A stretch of 64,000 nt of DNA. Origin: Streptomyces harbinensis (GTDB lineage Bacteria > Actinomycetota > Actinomycetes > Streptomycetales > Streptomycetaceae). Positions 1 through 8,956 of the stretch are shown piece by piece; the first letter of the stretch is position 1, and every line of letters begins with the position of its first letter. The notes under the pieces are model-generated. The model saw only the letters and a list, made by a program, of their open reading frames with translations. It was not told the DNA's origin and did not search any database. The DNA lies in assembly GCF_900116145.1 (NCBI RefSeq), contig NZ_FPAB01000004.1, positions 124,001-188,000 of the forward strand, written 5' to 3'. The position numbers were made by a program, and so were the translations under genes.

Positions 1-125
1 AGGAGAGCGGCGCGGCCAAGGAGAACCTGCAGGTCGTGGACGTGGCGCAGCTCCTGCTCAGCTCGGTGAAGACCCCGGAGGCCGACGCCGAGCCGGAGTC
101 CACGGTGGAGAACCCCGTCAGCTGA
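1..125 (+). CDS. C-terminus of an unidentified protein (cut by window start)
   Basis: An open frame runs in from the left edge and ends at a TGA at 123-125, giving about 40 residues. The tail is acidic and ends in a run of Glu, Pro and Ser typical of a disordered C-terminus. The preceding part (KENLQVVDVAQLLLSS) could be a helix. Codon use is typical of high-GC actinobacterial coding DNA. There is too little to name a family. It is followed after 47 bases by the Yip1-type gene on the same strand. Confidence 0.6.
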   Translation, partial: ESGAAKENLQVVDVAQLLLSSVKTPEADAEPESTVENPVS

Positions 126-172
126 CACCGACCGGGATCGGGAGGGGGCCGGGAGGGGGTACGTTCGTACTT

Positions 173-877
173 GTGCCCGGACAACGAAGGAAGCGCGAGC
201 AAGAACCGCAGCAGCCGTATCCGTCGCCGTACCAGGCCGAGCCGTACTACGACGACGGACACGGCGACGGCTACGGCCACGGCTACGGGACGCCGGCGGC
301 GGCCGGCCCCGCGGAGCCCCCTCCCCCGCCGCCGCAGCCCCCGCTGCCGTGGAAGGAACTGCTGCCGTCCCTGATCCTCAAGCCGGACCCGACGTTCTGG
401 CGGATGCGGGACTACCCGATGTGGGGCCCGGCCCTGATCGTCACGTTCCTGTACGGCACGGTGGCGGTCTTCGGCCTGGACAAGGCGCGCGAGGACATAC
501 TCAACACCACGGTCTCCAACGCCGTGATCTATCTGCTGATCACCGGCGTCGCCATGGTGCTGGGCTCGCTGCTGCTCTCTACGGTGACCCACAACCTGGC
601 CCGGCAGTTCGGCGGCAACGGCCTGTGGGCCCCGACCACGGGGCTGGCCATGCTGATCATGGCGCTCACCGATGTGCCGCGCCTCCTGGTGGCGATCTTC
701 GTGGGCGGCGCGACCCCGGTGGTCCAGATACTGGGCTGGGCGACCTGGCTGTTCGCGGGCGCGCTCTTCACCATGATGATCGCCCGCTCGCACGAACTCC
801 CCTGGCCGCGCGCCCTGGCGGCGTCGGCGATCCAGCTGCTGTCGCTGCTGATGCTGGTGAAACTCGGCACGCTGTGA
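173..877 (+). CDS. Yip1-domain integral membrane protein
   Basis: The 234-residue product has a Pro-, Tyr- and Gly-rich hydrophilic N-terminus of about 60 residues, then about five hydrophobic spans between residues 80 and 232. The pattern, with the motif PDPTFWRMRDYPMWGPA before the first span, fits the Yip1 membrane family. Its biochemical role in bacteria is not established. The GTG at 173 is chosen because it is the first start after a purine-rich stretch and keeps the whole N-terminus. The gene lies 17 bases before dcd on the same strand, so the two may be cotranscribed. Confidence 0.75.
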   Translation: MPGQRRKREQEPQQPYPSPYQAEPYYDDGHGDGYGHGYGTPAAAGPAEPPPPPPQPPLPWKELLPSLILKPDPTFWRMRDYPMWGPALIVTFLYGTVAVFGLDKAREDILNTTVSNAVIYLLITGVAMVLGSLLLSTVTHNLARQFGGNGLWAPTTGLAMLIMALTDVPRLLVAIFVGGATPVVQILGWATWLFAGALFTMMIARSHELPWPRALAASAIQLLSLLMLVKLGTL

Positions 878-894
878 CGCTGTAGCCTTCGGGG

Positions 895-1470
895 GTGCTT
901 CTCTCAGACAAGGACATCCGGACCGAAATCGACGCCGGACGGGTACGGATCGACCCGTACGACCCGTCGATGGTGCAGCCCTCCAGCATCGACGTACGGC
1001 TGGACCGCTTCTTCCGGGTGTTCGAGAACCACCGCTACCCGCACATCGACCCCTCGGTCGAGCAGCCGGACCTGACCCGGGTGATCGAACCGGCGGGCGA
1101 CGAGCCGTTCATCCTGCACCCCGGGGAGTTCGTCCTGGCCTCGACCTACGAGGTGGTGACGCTCCCCGAGGATGTGGCCTCCCGCCTGGAGGGCAAGTCC
1201 TCCCTCGGCCGGCTCGGCCTGCTGACCCACTCGACGGCCGGCTTCATCGACCCGGGCTTCTCGGGCCATGTGACGCTGGAGCTGTCCAACGTGGCGACGC
1301 TCCCGATCAAGCTGTGGCCGGGGATGAAGATCGGCCAGCTGTGCATGTTCCGCCTGACCTCGCCGGCCGAGCACCCCTACGGATCGAGCGGGGTCGGCTC
1401 TCGCTACCAGAACCAGCGCGGGCCGACCCCGTCCCGGTCATACCTGAACTTCCACCGCACCCAGGTCTGA
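895..1470 (+). CDS. dcd: dCTP deaminase
   Basis: The 191-residue product converts dCTP to dUTP and ammonia, feeding dTMP synthesis. In actinobacteria the related enzyme from Mycobacterium tuberculosis also hydrolyses dUTP to dUMP; whether this one is bifunctional cannot be told here. Visible family features are the N-terminal LLSDKDI start, the central [20 protein letters not shown] segment and the following [12 protein letters not shown], which holds the catalytic Glu, plus the C-terminal [11 protein letters not shown] nucleotide-binding tail. Length is normal for the family. It starts with GTG. No disruption is seen. Confidence 0.97.
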   Translation: MLLSDKDIRTEIDAGRVRIDPYDPSMVQPSSIDVRLDRFFRVFENHRYPHIDPSVEQPDLTRVIEPAGDEPFILHPGEFVLASTYEVVTLPEDVASRLEGKSSLGRLGLLTHSTAGFIDPGFSGHVTLELSNVATLPIKLWPGMKIGQLCMFRLTSPAEHPYGSSGVGSRYQNQRGPTPSRSYLNFHRTQV

Positions 1471-1719
1471 GACGGGCACGGCACTGCGCAGCCGCGCACA
1501 CCGCGGACACCTCAACAACCGCGCGGGCCCGATCCGGTCCCGCCGCAGCTGCCGCAGCGGAAAACGGGGGGCGGCGAACACATGCCCCTCGGCACAACGG
1601 ACAACGGTGACCTGCAAAGCACCCCTCCAGAGACGCCGACAACGCGGCCACACTAAGGGATGCCACCGACACCGGTCCCCAGCCACTCCAGAGATGCGCT
1701 AAACTAGCTCCAGCTCCCG

Positions 1720-1793
1720 GCGGGCGTAGTTTAATGGTAGAACATGAGCTTCCCAAGCTCAGAGCGCGAGTTCGATTCTCGTCGCCCGCTCCA
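1720..1793 (+). tRNA. tRNA-Gly (anticodon CCC)
   Basis: The cloverleaf folds with acceptor arms GCGGGCG (1720-1726) and CGCCCGC (1783-1789), discriminator T at 1790 and an encoded CCA at 1791-1793. The anticodon stem TGAGC/GCTCA encloses the loop TTCCCAA, putting anticodon CCC at 1752-1754. The T-arm is GCGAG TTCGATT CTCGT. A possible -10 (TAAACT, 1700-1705) lies 14 bases upstream. The 3' half from 1750 on is duplicated at 11218-11261 because it is the attachment site of the integrated element. The gene itself remains intact on the left side of the element. Confidence 0.97.
1750..1793 (+). repeat. Left attachment site (attL) of the integrative element
   Basis: This 44-bp stretch runs from the anticodon loop to the CCA of tRNA-Gly. 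It recurs at 11218-11261 with one mismatch (C at 1758, T at 11226). Use of the tRNA 3' half as core site is typical of tyrosine-recombinase elements of the pSAM2/SLP1 type: integration rebuilds an intact tRNA. A third, weaker copy is at 17019-17061. Confidence 0.9.
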
Positions 1794-1800
1794 ACGGTTA

Positions 1801-1837
1801 AGGTCCAGGTCAGGGACGTGATCCCCGACCTGGGCCT
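1801..1837. terminator. Hairpin between tRNA-Gly and the integrase gene
   Basis: AGGTCCAGGTC (1801-1811) pairs with GACCTGGGCCT (1827-1837), with one G-U pair, followed by TCGTCGTG. It lies between the 3' ends of the tRNA and the antisense integrase gene and could end transcription from both. The same hairpin and flank recur at 17071-17107 next to the third attachment-site copy. Confidence 0.6.
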
Positions 1838-1855
1838 TCGTCGTGTTCGAACCGA

Positions 1856-3007
1856 TTAGGACTCCCGCACCACTCGAGCACCAGATGGGTTGATCTTGTT
1901 CCGCATGACGCGCACGTGAGCGTCGATGCCGGCGGCCACTTCCCGTTGCCGTTCACGGTCCGAGTGCTGGTAGATCAACGCCGCCTTCTCCGAGGATTGG
2001 CCCGCGCGAACCATCGTGTCCCGCAACGTCGCCCCACTGCGGGTCGCCAGGGTGTGACCGGTGTGCCGCAGGTCGTAGAAGCGGAAGCCCTCCGGCATCC
2101 CCACCTTGTCCCGCGCCCTCCGCCACTTCCGCCCGAAGGTGGACCGGCGGAACGGCTTGCCACGCTCCCCCACGAACAGCAGTCCGTCCGGCCCCTTCTC
2201 CGCGTACCAGTCCAGATGCCGCCTCAGCTCTTTGGCCAGAAAGGCGGGCAACACGATGAACCGCTTCCCCGCCTCGGACTTGGTGTCGCCGACCGCACGC
2301 CGCCCGGTGGTCAGCTCGGGAGCAGCCCGGCGCACCCAGACGCCGGGCACTTCCACGTCCACATCCCGCCGCCGCATCTCCGCCAGTTCCTCCGGCCGCG
2401 CGGGACCGTAGGCCGCGATGTACACCATCAACCGTCAACGCGGCCCCATCACGTCGGCCAGGGCGTCCACCTGGACTACGGTGGCGATCGGACGCTCAGC
2501 CGCCGACTCCTTACCCGCTCCCCTGATCCGGCACGGGTTGCGGCGAATCAGCTCGTCATCGGCGGCCGTCTCCAGGACCGCCTTCAACAGCCGGTAGGAC
2601 TTCGCAACGGTCGTCGCCCCCGTCGCCTTCAGCAGCTCGGCCCGCCAGGACCGAACCCGGGGCGGCGTGATCTGGTCGAGGTCGAGCGCGCCGAAGGTCG
2701 GTAGCAGGTGCAGCCGCAGGAGCCGTTGGTACAACTCCTCCGTCGTCGCGGCCAAGTCCCGTTCCTCGACCCACCGCACTGCGTACGTCCCGAAGTCCAC
2801 CTTCCCGGCATCCGGGTCCCGCCAGTCTCCTCGCGTCAGGTCCGCTCGCACTTGGGCCAGCCACACCTCGGCATCCGTCTTGGTGGCGAACGTCTGAGGC
2901 GAGCGGCGTTCCTCCCCGTCCGGGTCCCGGTAGCTGGCGGTCCACCGACCTGAGCGGTACTGCCGCACGGCGCCGAAGTTCCGCCGAGAGCCCTTCTTGT
3001 TCCCCAT
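1856..3007 (-). pseudogene. int: Tyrosine integrase with an in-frame TGA
   Basis: The frame encodes a 383-residue site-specific recombinase of the kind that integrates AICEs into tRNA genes. Residues 1-190 hold an AP2-like arm-binding segment and SAM-like core-binding domain; the second half holds the catalytic domain. Catalytic features are Arg in GPARPEEL, the Lys of the beta-hairpin region, and the HxxR-like box FYDLRHTGHTLA with a late Tyr in ALIYQH. A TGA at 2435-2437 splits the frame at codon 191, where the sequence reads MGPR-stop-RLMVY; TGG (Trp) would restore it. Both halves are in the same frame, so this is a nonsense change, not a frameshift. The GTGs and ATGs after the stop lack a clear ribosome site. 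It overlaps xis by one base. Confidence 0.9.
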
Positions 3008-3211
3008 CAGGCCGCCTTTCCGTAGCGGCGACCGCGCCGTTGAACCGGGCGAACGGTACGAGCTTCCAGAAACTCCCTGAGGGCGCTTTCCGGGATGCGC
3101 ACATGTCTCCCGACCTTGACGAAGGTGATCCGACGCTCGGCGATCAGCCGCCGGGGGAACCGGACCGTCGTCCCCAGAACCTCGGCCACTTGGTCCACGC
3201 TGAGGAACCGG

Positions 3212-3219
<8 letters not shown>
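3007..3219 (-). CDS. xis: Excisionase (small MerR/AlpA-like DNA-binding protein)
   Basis: The 70-residue product has the excisionase-type winged helix: FLSVDQVAEVLGTT, then FPRRLIAERRITFVKVGRHVRIPESALREFLEAR, split here only by description. A basic C-terminal tail (QRRGRRYGK) follows. In pSAM2-like elements Xis bends attachment DNA and directs Int to excise. The ATG at 3219 is chosen because the domain begins directly after it. It overlaps the 3' end of repSA by 8 bases and the start of int by one base (TGATG), so repSA-xis-int would be one translationally coupled operon. It appears intact, although the neighbours on both sides are broken. Confidence 0.88.
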
Positions 3220-4545
<1,326 letters not shown>

Positions 4546-4659
4546 GGGACTGCTCCTTCTGCGTGCGCGTGGGTGGAGTCGGGGTCCCGGGGGCGGTGGA
4601 TGCTTGGCGGTATCGGTTCCGCCCCGGGGCCTTCGCTCTGCGGCTCGTTGGCTAGTTGT

Positions 4660-4854
4660 CTAGTCGTGTTGGTCGTTGACGATCTCGACTCCGGTGCGGG
4701 TGCCGTTGTCGATGGCGGGGGCGGCGAAGGTGTCGGCGAGGTAGAAGCCGAACAGGGCGATCAGGGCCACGGCCCACGGGCGGATGCCCAGCAGGCGCAC
4801 GGCGGCCCAGGCGGCGAGGCCGAAGACGACGACCACGGGCAGGTTCACGTCCAC
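4660..4854 (-). CDS. Small membrane protein of the element
   Basis: The 64-residue product has two hydrophobic stretches (VVVVFGLAAWAAVRLL and AVALIALFGFYLA) and a short acidic tail ending in NDQHD. Small membrane proteins of this shape occur between repSA and the transfer genes of many AICEs and are thought to assist spread; none has been tested here. The GTG start at 4854 follows a good ribosome site (GAGGGAG). It lies between repSA and the small transfer protein gene on the same strand. It is intact. Confidence 0.65.
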   Translation of the reverse strand: MDVNLPVVVVFGLAAWAAVRLLGIRPWAVALIALFGFYLADTFAAPAIDNGTRTGVEIVNDQHD

Positions 4855-4877
4855 GGTGCGGACTCCCTCAGCGGCGT

Positions 4878-5063
4878 TCAGTGGGCGGAGCAGCGGTGTG
4901 TGGTGGCGGCGAGTTCGGCGGCCGAGCGGGTGTCGTACTCGGCGGAGAACCCGCAGCGTGGTGCGGTGCAGGCAGCCGTGTGCTTCTCACGGCCACGCTG
5001 GTCGTAGCCGGTGGCGACCTGGACGGGGCCGACGCGGGCGAGGTTGCGGAAGCGGCGCAGCAT
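4878..5063 (-). CDS. Small mobile-element transfer protein
   Basis: The 61-residue product matches the pattern of a short family annotated as mobile element transfer proteins in AICEs: a basic start MLRRFRNLARVGPVQV, a central REKHTAACTAPRCGFSAEY and a final His-Cys pair. The spaced Cys and His residues (two Cys in CTAPRC, then HRC) could bind a metal. The ATG at 5063 follows AGGGAG at a normal distance. It lies 20 bases after the DUF2637 gene and 23 bases before the next membrane protein gene, within one leftward operon. Confidence 0.65.
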   Translation of the reverse strand: MLRRFRNLARVGPVQVATGYDQRGREKHTAACTAPRCGFSAEYDTRSAAELAATTHRCSAH

Positions 5064-5083
5064 CAGGGCGTGATCTCCCTCGT

Positions 5084-5667
5084 TCAGAGGTGTTGGTTGA
5101 TGGCCTCGGCGAGGGGTGTGGAGACGCCGAGCCGGGCGCGGAGGGTGTGGGTGTCGATGGGTTGGCCGGTGCGTTGTTGATGTTCGGCGGCGACCTTCCG
5201 CGCGTGCTGGACCAACGCGCCCGGAACGGGAGGAGGCGAGGCGACAGCTGGGGCGACCTCGGGTCTTCTCTCGGGCTCAGCCGGGCCGGCGGTTGGCGTT
5301 CTTCGGTGGGCGTGTGGGCGAGGAGGGTGCCGCCGAGGAAGGCGAGGGCGGGCCAGCCGGCGACCAGGACGCGGAGCAAGTCGGGCACGTCGCCCAGGTC
5401 GAGGAGTCCGGCGGTGGCGATGTTCGCGCCGAGGGAGGCGGCCAGGGCGATCAGGAAGCAGCACCACCCAGCAGCCACCTCGCTCTCAGAGCGCAGCCGA
5501 CGCCAGGCAGCCACCAACAGCAGGTCAACGGAGATCGGGTAGGCCCACGCCTTCCATCCGTCCTGTCCGGCAGCCGCCGCCAGGTCGTGAATGTGCGCGA
5601 ACGACAACGCGGCAGCGATCACGGCCTGAACCAACACCGGGTCCGGCCTGATCAGTTGAGCGCGCAT
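5084..5667 (-). pseudogene. DUF2637 membrane protein (spread-type), frameshifted
   Basis: The N-terminal frame (from ATG 5667) encodes four membrane spans in a DUF2637 pattern, including LSFAHIHDLAAAAGQDGW and GANIATAGLLDLGDVP. The C-terminal frame ends at 5084 with a short domain (VQHARKVAAEHQQ, then LRARLGVSTPLAEAI) that normally closes these proteins as a DNA-binding-like helical tail. The frames meet near 5281-5293, in a C/G-rich stretch; one inserted base there explains the shift. If unrepaired the protein would lose its tail and read through a Pro/Arg-rich nonsense sequence. Members of this family sit next to traB in AICEs and are inferred to help intramycelial spread. It lies 5 bases after traB. 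Confidence 0.72.
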
Positions 5668-5672
5668 CGCGA

Positions 5673-7010
5673 TCAGCTCCCCGTAGATTCGGACTCGACC
5701 GCCGTCGAGGCCACGGGCCGGAAACGAGCCAGGGACGGTAGCGTCGGGGCACGGTAGGCGTGGATCGCGCAGTGCGTGGCAGCGTCGGTCAGGGACAGGT
5801 ACGGCGTGCGCACCCGTGTCCAGCGGCCGGAGGAGTCGGCGGCCACGGCGAGGCCGGGGCGTTCGGCGGGGATGGTGCAGGCGGCCATGACGGCTTCGGG
5901 TGCGATGTCGCCGAGGGCCATCTTGGCGGACGCTTCGTCGTTGACGCGGTGGCAGACCCGTCCGGTCAGTTGGGCGCGGAGCATGGTGGCGCCCTTGCCC
6001 AGCTCGGCGCCGAAGCGCTGCCCGCAGACTTCCAGGTAGATGCCAGCGGCGCGGCCGAGCTGGGCCAACCGAACGAGATGCGTCACCAACTCGTCCCGCC
6101 GTTCCTCATCCTTGCGCGTCGCGGTCAGGAAGAGCTCCGCCACCTCATCCACGAACACCACCACCGGCACCGGCCGCTCTTCCTCAGGCAGCCCCCACAC
6201 ATCCGACGTCGCGCCGTCGTGGCGTTGCCGGGCGCGTATGAGGTCGTAGCGTTCCTCCATCAACGCAACGAGCGCGGGCAGGAGTTCGCCGGTTTCGGCC
6301 GGATCGGTGGCCAGGGCGGACAGACGGGGGGCGAACGGCGCCAGCTCAACGCCCCGCTTGCAGTCGATCCCGACCAGCGCGACACGCTGCGGGGCAAGGC
6401 CGGCGACCATGTGCCGCAGGTACATGGACTTCCCCGACAGCGTTGCTCCGAGAGTGAGTTGATGCGGAACGGTGCGGTAGTCACGCACAAACGGCGTGGC
6501 GTCCTCCCGCAGTGCGACCGGCACCCGCAGGAGCCCGCCACCGCCGCCCGTTCTCGGCATCCGCACGTCGTTCAGCACGTCGAAGCCGACCAGGCGCAGT
6601 TCCGCCACCCCCGGTTTGATCTCGGCAACGTGGACGGCGTGAACGCTCCACGCGTGGCGGAGGCGTTCGGTCGCGGCGGCCAGGTCGGCGACTTCCTGCC
6701 CGGGGGCGAGCCGTAGCCGGACCCGCAGCCCCGTGGCCGTCGGTCGGACCAGGCCGCGCCGAGGTGGAACGGGGCGGACCTCGCGGCGCGTTGTCGCCCG
6801 GACGGCCAACGTTCGTAGTCGGGACGGGGGAACGGTCAGGCCGCAGGCGTCCATGACCGATCCGTAGGTGGCCAGCAGGCGGGCGGCCGACCACGGCAGG
6901 CCGACCGTTGACCAGTACAGACGCGGGTACCTCTCGCGCGCTAGGGCGGCGCCCCCGGCAGCCGCAGCCACCGGGGCGGCCGTGCTCAACAGCGTTACCA
7001 GACCTGACAC
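5673..7010 (-). CDS. traB: TraB/FtsK-like conjugal DNA translocase
   Basis: The 445-residue product is the single-protein motor that moves double-stranded AICE DNA between mycelia. It begins with a hydrophobic segment (about residues 1-25), then a linker domain, and an FtsK/SpoIIIE ATPase domain from about residue 175. Walker A is GATLSGKS at 188-195, Walker B VVVFVDE at 283-289, and a C-terminal winged-helix-like part follows. The length is shorter than chromosomal FtsK and normal for AICE TraB. The start is GTG at 7010, one base after the SCO3933-type gene. The neighbours on either side are broken but this frame is open throughout. Confidence 0.88.
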   Translation of the reverse strand: MSGLVTLLSTAAPVAAAAGGAALARERYPRLYWSTVGLPWSAARLLATYGSVMDACGLTVPPSRLRTLAVRATTRREVRPVPPRRGLVRPTATGLRVRLRLAPGQEVADLAAATERLRHAWSVHAVHVAEIKPGVAELRLVGFDVLNDVRMPRTGGGGGLLRVPVALREDATPFVRDYRTVPHQLTLGATLSGKSMYLRHMVAGLAPQRVALVGIDCKRGVELAPFAPRLSALATDPAETGELLPALVALMEERYDLIRARQRHDGATSDVWGLPEEERPVPVVVFVDEVAELFLTATRKDEERRDELVTHLVRLAQLGRAAGIYLEVCGQRFGAELGKGATMLRAQLTGRVCHRVNDEASAKMALGDIAPEAVMAACTIPAERPGLAVAADSSGRWTRVRTPYLSLTDAATHCAIHAYRAPTLPSLARFRPVASTAVESESTGS

Positions 7011-7011
7011 T

Positions 7012-7362
7012 TCAGACCCCCGTCGAGGCCGGGAGGGCGGCCGGGGTGACGGCGGCAGCGCGGAAGGCGATGCCGTGGCGGGACTGGCCGTTGAAGACCG
7101 ACTCCCACGGCCGGGCGACCAGCCCCGGCAGCGCGACCGGACCGCCCAGGGCCAGGCCCTCGGACACTCCGGACTCGGGAACGGTCACCTGGAGGAGCGA
7201 GGACTCCCCGTCCTCCAGGTAGACCACGCCGACCTTCATCAACGCTTCGCCCGTCACGGCGTCCTTGGCGATCTCGCCGGTCTGCCGGTCACGGACCTTC
7301 GGGGCCGGCTCCTCGGTCAGCAGGATGGTCGCGGCGGAGGTCTCAACTCAAATGGTGCGCAC
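7012..7362 (-). pseudogene. SCO3933-family regulatory protein with stop at codon 5
   Basis: From GTG 7362, which follows a fine ribosome site (GAGGAG), the frame reads VRTI, then TGA (7348-7350), then continues open to 7012. The rest contains the family pattern ILLTEEPAPKVRDRQTGE, AVTGEALMKVGVVY and ARPWESVFNGQSRHGIAFRA. The family is a short AICE protein next to traB, annotated as regulatory; its exact job is not known. The in-frame TGA replaces what is normally Pro in relatives as I recall them. Re-initiation at the GTG at 7257 would drop about 35 residues and has no good ribosome site. It is the first gene downstream of the operator region. Confidence 0.72.
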
Positions 7363-7402
7363 GTTTGTTACTCCTCGTACGTTCCTCACCGACCACATAC
7401 AG

Positions 7403-7419
7403 CTAGTCGTCTAGACAAG
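7403..7419. promoter_or_regulatory. Operator-like site 1 of the GntR regulator
   Basis: CTAGTCGTCTAGACAAG contains the core TCGTCTAGAC shared with three other sites around the GntR gene. It lies 41 bases upstream of the GTG of the SCO3933-type gene, so repressor bound here would block the transfer operon. Assignment to KorSA-type binding is by position and repetition. Confidence 0.55.
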
Positions 7420-7478
7420 ATGCGACCGGGTGGCCCCACGGATGCGGTGGCGTGGTCCAGTGTGCCACACACCTGACC

Positions 7479-7494
7479 ACTCGTCTATACGAGT
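7479..7494. promoter_or_regulatory. Operator-like site 2 of the GntR regulator
   Basis: ACTCGTCTATACGAGT is a near-perfect palindrome with arms ACTCGT and ACGAGT. A further half-site, GTACGAGT, follows at 7509-7516. The region 7363-7569 has no gene and seems devoted to control of the leftward transfer operon. Confidence 0.6.
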
Positions 7495-7569
7495 ATGGGT
7501 GTTGGTCTGTACGAGTCGTTCCGACGGGCCCGCCGAGTCGTGCTCAACCCGCCGGTTGGTCAGGCGTTT

Positions 7570-8358
7570 TCAGTTGGCGGGGAGCTGGTAGGCCAGCACG
7601 TAGGCGTCGGCGGCCATGACGGTGTCGCAGACCTCGACGGCGCGGCCCTCGGTGTCGTAGGCGGTGCGGACGAGGTGGATGACGGGGACGCCGGCGGCCA
7701 GGTGGAGGGTCTTGACCTCGGCCGGGGTGGGCATCCGGGCGCGCACCTCTTCGTCGAAGTGGTCGAGGCGGTGGCCGAGTTCTTCCAGCCGGGCGTAGAT
7801 GCCGCCGGGGCCCGGGTTGGGCTGGGCGATGGGGGTGTCGCGGGCGATGTCCAACGGCAGGAACGAGGCCGCGAACTCGACCGGCCGCCCGTCCAGTAGA
7901 TAGCGGCGCCTACGAGCCAGCACCTTGCGTGGCTCACCCAGCCGGGTGGCGATGTCGCGGGTAGGGCGTTCCTCCTTGACCTGGAGGTTGTCCACCTCGG
8001 GACGGCTCCCGGCGGCCTCGGCCTCTACCGTGAAGGCGGACTTCCCCTGATCCCGGTGCCGTCGCGCAAACCGGTCCGAGGCGAGACGCCGCACGGGTGG
8101 CCGAGGGCGGACGAAGACGCCCTTGCCGTGCTCGGAGTGCACCAGTCCTTCCCCTTGGAGGACGGAGAGCGCGTTGCGGACGGTCATCCGGGAGACGCCG
8201 AAGCGCTCCACCAACTCGGACTCGGACGGCAGCTTGGCCCCCTCCTTGAACCGCCCCTTGTCGATCGCCTCACGCAGCTGGTCGGCGATCTGCCGGAAGA
8301 CCGCCCGGTCACTGGTGGAGTCCAGCGAGCCGAGAACACCGGAGGGTAGAGGCGCCAT
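7570..8358 (-). CDS. GntR-family repressor with UTRA domain (KorSA-like)
   Basis: The 262-residue product has a GntR winged helix at about residues 18-84 (AKLPSESELVERFGVSRMTV as recognition part) and a UTRA effector domain from about 108 to 255. In pSAM2, KorSA of this family represses the activator gene pra and its own gene, keeping the element in the integrated state. The start ATG 8358 has a strong ribosome site (AAAGGAGT). Palindromic sites of the type CTCGT-n-ACGAG flank the gene on both sides, fitting autoregulation. The frame is intact and no oddity is seen. The ligand of the UTRA domain is unknown. Confidence 0.88.
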   Translation of the reverse strand: MAPLPSGVLGSLDSTSDRAVFRQIADQLREAIDKGRFKEGAKLPSESELVERFGVSRMTVRNALSVLQGEGLVHSEHGKGVFVRPRPPVRRLASDRFARRHRDQGKSAFTVEAEAAGSRPEVDNLQVKEERPTRDIATRLGEPRKVLARRRRYLLDGRPVEFAASFLPLDIARDTPIAQPNPGPGGIYARLEELGHRLDHFDEEVRARMPTPAEVKTLHLAAGVPVIHLVRTAYDTEGRAVEVCDTVMAADAYVLAYQLPAN

Positions 8359-8374
8359 GTGATTACTCCTTTAG

Positions 8375-8387
8375 GTATCTAGACGAG
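8375..8387. promoter_or_regulatory. Operator-like site 3 (autoregulatory)
   Basis: GTATCTAGACGAG lies 17 bases upstream of the GntR start codon and between the divergent GntR and Nudix genes. It matches the core of sites 1 and 2 in inverse orientation. Binding here could control both genes. Confidence 0.55.
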
Positions 8388-8443
8388 AAGTCGAGTTCTG
8401 TTGCTACGGTGGGAAGCCTAGCCAGTAGAGAGGGCCGAGGAAC

Positions 8444-8875
8444 ATGAGTCGTGAGCGTCCGCACTCCGTCAGCGTTGCTGGAGTGATCGTGGACGATCAG
8501 GGACGCGCACTGTTGATCAAGCGGCGCGACAACGGCAAGTGGGAACCGCCCGGGGGTGTCCTGGAGGCCGGGGAGACGATCCCCGAGGCCCTGGAACGCG
8601 AAGTCCTCGAAGAAACCGGTGTGAAGATCGCCGCGCCGGCGACCCTGACTGGCGTCTACAAGAACATGACCGGGCTGATCGTCTCCCTGGTCTTCCGTTG
8701 CCAGGCCATCGACGGCCAGCCGACGCCCGGGGAGGAAACCAGCGAATTGCGCTGGGCCACCCGCGAGGAGGTCACGGCGCTGGCCGACGAGGCATACGCG
8801 GTCCGCGTCACGGACGCCCTGGACGGGGCCAACCCGCCAGCCGTCCGCGCGCACGACGGCGTGCAACTCGTCTAG
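8444..8875 (+). CDS. Nudix hydrolase of the element
   Basis: The 143-residue product has a full Nudix box, G-x5-E-x7-REVLEETGV, at residues 38-60, inside the usual alpha/beta/alpha fold. Such enzymes hydrolyse nucleoside diphosphates linked to another group; the substrate cannot be told from sequence. A Nudix gene divergent from the GntR regulator is a common arrangement in pSAM2-like AICEs, where its role is unknown. The ATG at 8444 follows GAGGAAC. A conserved operator-like site lies upstream between this gene and the GntR gene. Confidence 0.88.
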   Translation: MSRERPHSVSVAGVIVDDQGRALLIKRRDNGKWEPPGGVLEAGETIPEALEREVLEETGVKIAAPATLTGVYKNMTGLIVSLVFRCQAIDGQPTPGEETSELRWATREEVTALADEAYAVRVTDALDGANPPAVRAHDGVQLV

Positions 8876-8916
8876 CACGAACCCGTACCCCATAGCCGCC
8901 TACCAGCACGGAGACA

Positions 8917-8938
8917 CTTGTATGCACGAGTATACGAG
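8917..8938. promoter_or_regulatory. Operator-like site 4 (two overlapping sites)
   Basis: CTTGTATGCACGAG (8917-8930) overlaps GAGTATACGAG further right (8928-8938). Both resemble the CTCGT/ACGAG sites around the GntR gene. They lie 18 bases upstream of the next rightward gene, which would therefore belong to the same regulon, as pra does in pSAM2. Confidence 0.55.
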
Positions 8939-8956
8939 CACACGTGAGACAGGTAA

